DNA from: Pseudomonadota bacterium
Lineage (GTDB): Bacteria > Pseudomonadota > Alphaproteobacteria > Rhizobiales > Xanthobacteraceae
Direction of reading: 5' to 3'
NCBI GenBank assembly: GCA_023430245.1
Contig: JAEZBA010000091.1
Span: forward strand, 1-5,945
DNA: 5,945 nt
Every line of letters starts with the position of its first letter. Position 1 is the first letter of the stretch. Shown here piece after piece: positions 4,818 through 5,945 of this stretch. The notes under the pieces were generated by a model. The model saw only the letters and a program-made list of their open reading frames with translations, made no database searches and had not been told where the DNA came from. Made by a program: the position numbers and the translations under genes.

Positions 4818-5267
4818 ATGGCCAAGGCAAAGAAAACCAAAACCGCGAAGAAACCGGACGGCAAGAAGTCCCGGGCGAAGCGTGCTTCGAAGAATCCGGA
4901 CTTCGCCCGCGGCCTCGATGTGCGCCGCGCGATGTGGGGGCATGACGGCGCCGAAGGACAGATCAATGCCGCCGGCGACTTCATCTGGCCGCTGCAGGAG
5001 GTTGTGACGACCTATTGCTTCGGACAGACATGGACGCGCCCGAAGCTGTCGCGCAAGGCCCGCTCGATGATTACGCTCGCGATGCTGGTCGCAATGGCGC
5101 GACCCAATGAACTGAAGGTGCATATCGAGGGCGCCATCGCCAACGGCGTCAGCAAGGATGAGATTCAGGAAATCCTGCTGCACGCCATGGTCTATGCCGG
5201 CATTCCGCGCGGCGTCGAGGGCTTCCGCGCGGCGGAAGAAAAGCTGAAGCAAATGGGCCTCGCGTAA
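4818..5267 (+). CDS. Carboxymuconolactone decarboxylase family protein
   Basis: 149 residues from the ATG at 4818, chosen for the Shine-Dalgarno run AAGGGAGGA (4798-4806, spacer of 11). A start at 4767 would add 17 residues but has no such site. Residues about 53-146 form a CMD (PF02627-type) all-helical domain. Recognisable pieces are RPKLSRKARSMITLAMLVAM (74-93), ELKVHIEGAIANGVSKDEI (98-116) and EILLHAMVYAGIPRG (118-132). The CxxC pair of the redox-active AhpD branch is absent, so this belongs to the PcaC-like side, whose founding member decarboxylates 4-carboxymuconolactone in the protocatechuate pathway. Many relatives act on other substrates, and no other pca genes are here, so the substrate is open. 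The first 26 residues contain ten Lys and two Arg, an unusual tail for a decarboxylase. Probably co-transcribed with the dehydrogenase 17 bases downstream. Confidence 0.88.
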   Translation: MAKAKKTKTAKKPDGKKSRAKRASKNPDFARGLDVRRAMWGHDGAEGQINAAGDFIWPLQEVVTTYCFGQTWTRPKLSRKARSMITLAMLVAMARPNELKVHIEGAIANGVSKDEIQEILLHAMVYAGIPRGVEGFRAAEEKLKQMGLA

Positions 5268-5284
5268 CCGGTGTGAGCAAAATC

Positions 5285-5945
5285 ATGGATATCAAGACAG
5301 TCGGATTCATCGGCATCGGCAATATGGGCGCGCCGATGGCTGCCAATGTGAAGCGGGCCGGTTTCGAGGTGGTTGCATTCGATCTCGACCCTGCACGCGC
5401 GAAGAAATGGGCCCAGGACAATAATGCGCGCGCCACCGATAGCCTCGCCGAGCTCGGCAAGGCCTGCGAAGCAATCGTCACCATGCTGCCGACCGGCAAG
5501 GAGGTGCGTGAGGCCCTGTTCAGCATGCAGGACGGCACCCTCGCCGCGAACATGAAGCCCGGCGCGATCGTCATCGACATGAGTTCGGCGGATCCGGTCG
5601 GCACCCGGACACTCGGCAAGGACCTCGCTGCCCGCAACCTCAAGCTCGTGGACGCCCCGGTCTCGGGCGGCGTGCCGCGCGCCAGGGATGGCTCGCTTGC
5701 CATCATGATCGGCGGCGATGCCGCGTCGGTCGCGGCGGTGAAACCGGTGCTCGCCAGCATGGGCTCGAAGCTGTTTGAAGTCGGCTCGCTGGGCTGCGGG
5801 CACGCGATGAAATGCCTCAACAATTTCCTCGCCGCGACCAGTTTCGCCGCGGCCGCCGAAGCGGTCACGGTCGGACGCAAATTCGGGCTGGACCCCGAGG
5901 TCATTGCCGACGTGGTCAATGTCTCGACCGGACGCAGCTTCGCCT
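5285..5945 (+). CDS. Beta-hydroxyacid dehydrogenase, NAD(P)-dependent (partial)
   Basis: The first 220 residues of a 3-hydroxyisobutyrate/tartronate-semialdehyde-reductase-type dehydrogenase. The family is about 290-300 residues long, so some 70-80 residues are cut off by the window edge. Residues 6-20 (GFIGIGNMGAPMAA) are the Rossmann nucleotide-binding loop. Asp33 at the end of the second strand (VVAFDLD) suggests NAD rather than NADP, which is inference. DAPVSGGVPRARDGSLAIMIGG spans 123-144, holding the substrate-binding SGG. K176 in GHAMKCLNN (172-180) is the catalytic Lys, with the conserved Asn pair after it. Such enzymes oxidise or reduce small beta-hydroxy acids reversibly. The ATG at 5285 has only a weak site (GTGAG), and translation may be coupled to the gene 17 bases upstream. 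The pairing with a CMD-family and an enolase-superfamily gene suggests organic-acid catabolism. Confidence 0.93.
   Translation, partial: MDIKTVGFIGIGNMGAPMAANVKRAGFEVVAFDLDPARAKKWAQDNNARATDSLAELGKACEAIVTMLPTGKEVREALFSMQDGTLAANMKPGAIVIDMSSADPVGTRTLGKDLAARNLKLVDAPVSGGVPRARDGSLAIMIGGDAASVAAVKPVLASMGSKLFEVGSLGCGHAMKCLNNFLAATSFAAAAEAVTVGRKFGLDPEVIADVVNVSTGRSFA

Noticed and set aside
4584..5252. Minus-strand extension that would lengthen the enolase-superfamily frame to 606 aa
   Set aside because: The extra part is antisense to the well-supported decarboxylase-family gene and crosses the divergent promoter region. The family's normal N-terminus starts at the ATG at 4583.
5149..5919. Long minus-strand frames of 256 and 203 codons
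   Set aside because: They are antisense to the dehydrogenase, whose Rossmann loop, SGG and catalytic Lys motifs are clear. High third-position G+C commonly leaves such mirror frames open.

Overview
The window looks like chromosomal DNA from an alphaproteobacterium of the Bradyrhizobium/Rhodopseudomonas type. This rests on the high G+C, the Omp25/Omp31-type outer-membrane barrel protein, two TTAA-N7-TTAA motifs of the kind bound by CtrA, and a perfect GGAAC-N16-CGTT motif of the kind read by the general-stress sigma factor EcfG. The taxon is inferred from style and motifs, not from a database match.

Left part (1-1431): the first ~800 bases hold no gene I can support, but they contain a 14-bp palindrome (381-394), a CtrA-type box (503-518) and an EcfG-type promoter (551-575) pointing right. 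Next, on the minus strand, is a 51-aa peptide gene (810-965) with its own intrinsic terminator (757-788). It is built like a RiPP precursor: charged leader, SDETLE motif, Gly-Gly, then a short core rich in Tyr and Gly with two Cys. Upstream of it, on the same strand, is a 102-aa basic hypothetical protein (1123-1431).

Middle part (1432-3431): a 38-aa single-helix membrane protein (1619-1735, +), a hairpin between convergent genes, an outer-membrane beta-barrel protein (1842-2540, -) with abutting palindromes in its upstream region, a 124-aa hypothetical protein (2759-3133, -), a divergent promoter region with a second CtrA-type box, and a 35-aa membrane peptide (3302-3409, +) whose stop codon lies in a perfect hairpin.

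Right part (3432-5945): a divergent metabolic cluster. The minus strand encodes an enolase-superfamily (mandelate racemase/muconate lactonizing) protein of 383 aa in which several canonical active-site residues appear to be replaced. The plus strand encodes a carboxymuconolactone-decarboxylase-family protein with an unusual lysine-rich N-terminal tail. Seventeen bases later comes the first 220 residues of a beta-hydroxyacid (3-hydroxyisobutyrate/tartronate semialdehyde type) dehydrogenase that runs off the window. Together they suggest a small catabolic pathway for an organic, sugar or aromatic-derived acid, with an unknown substrate. The most novel items are the RiPP-like peptide, the stress- and cell-cycle-type promoter signals next to it, and the altered enolase-superfamily active site.
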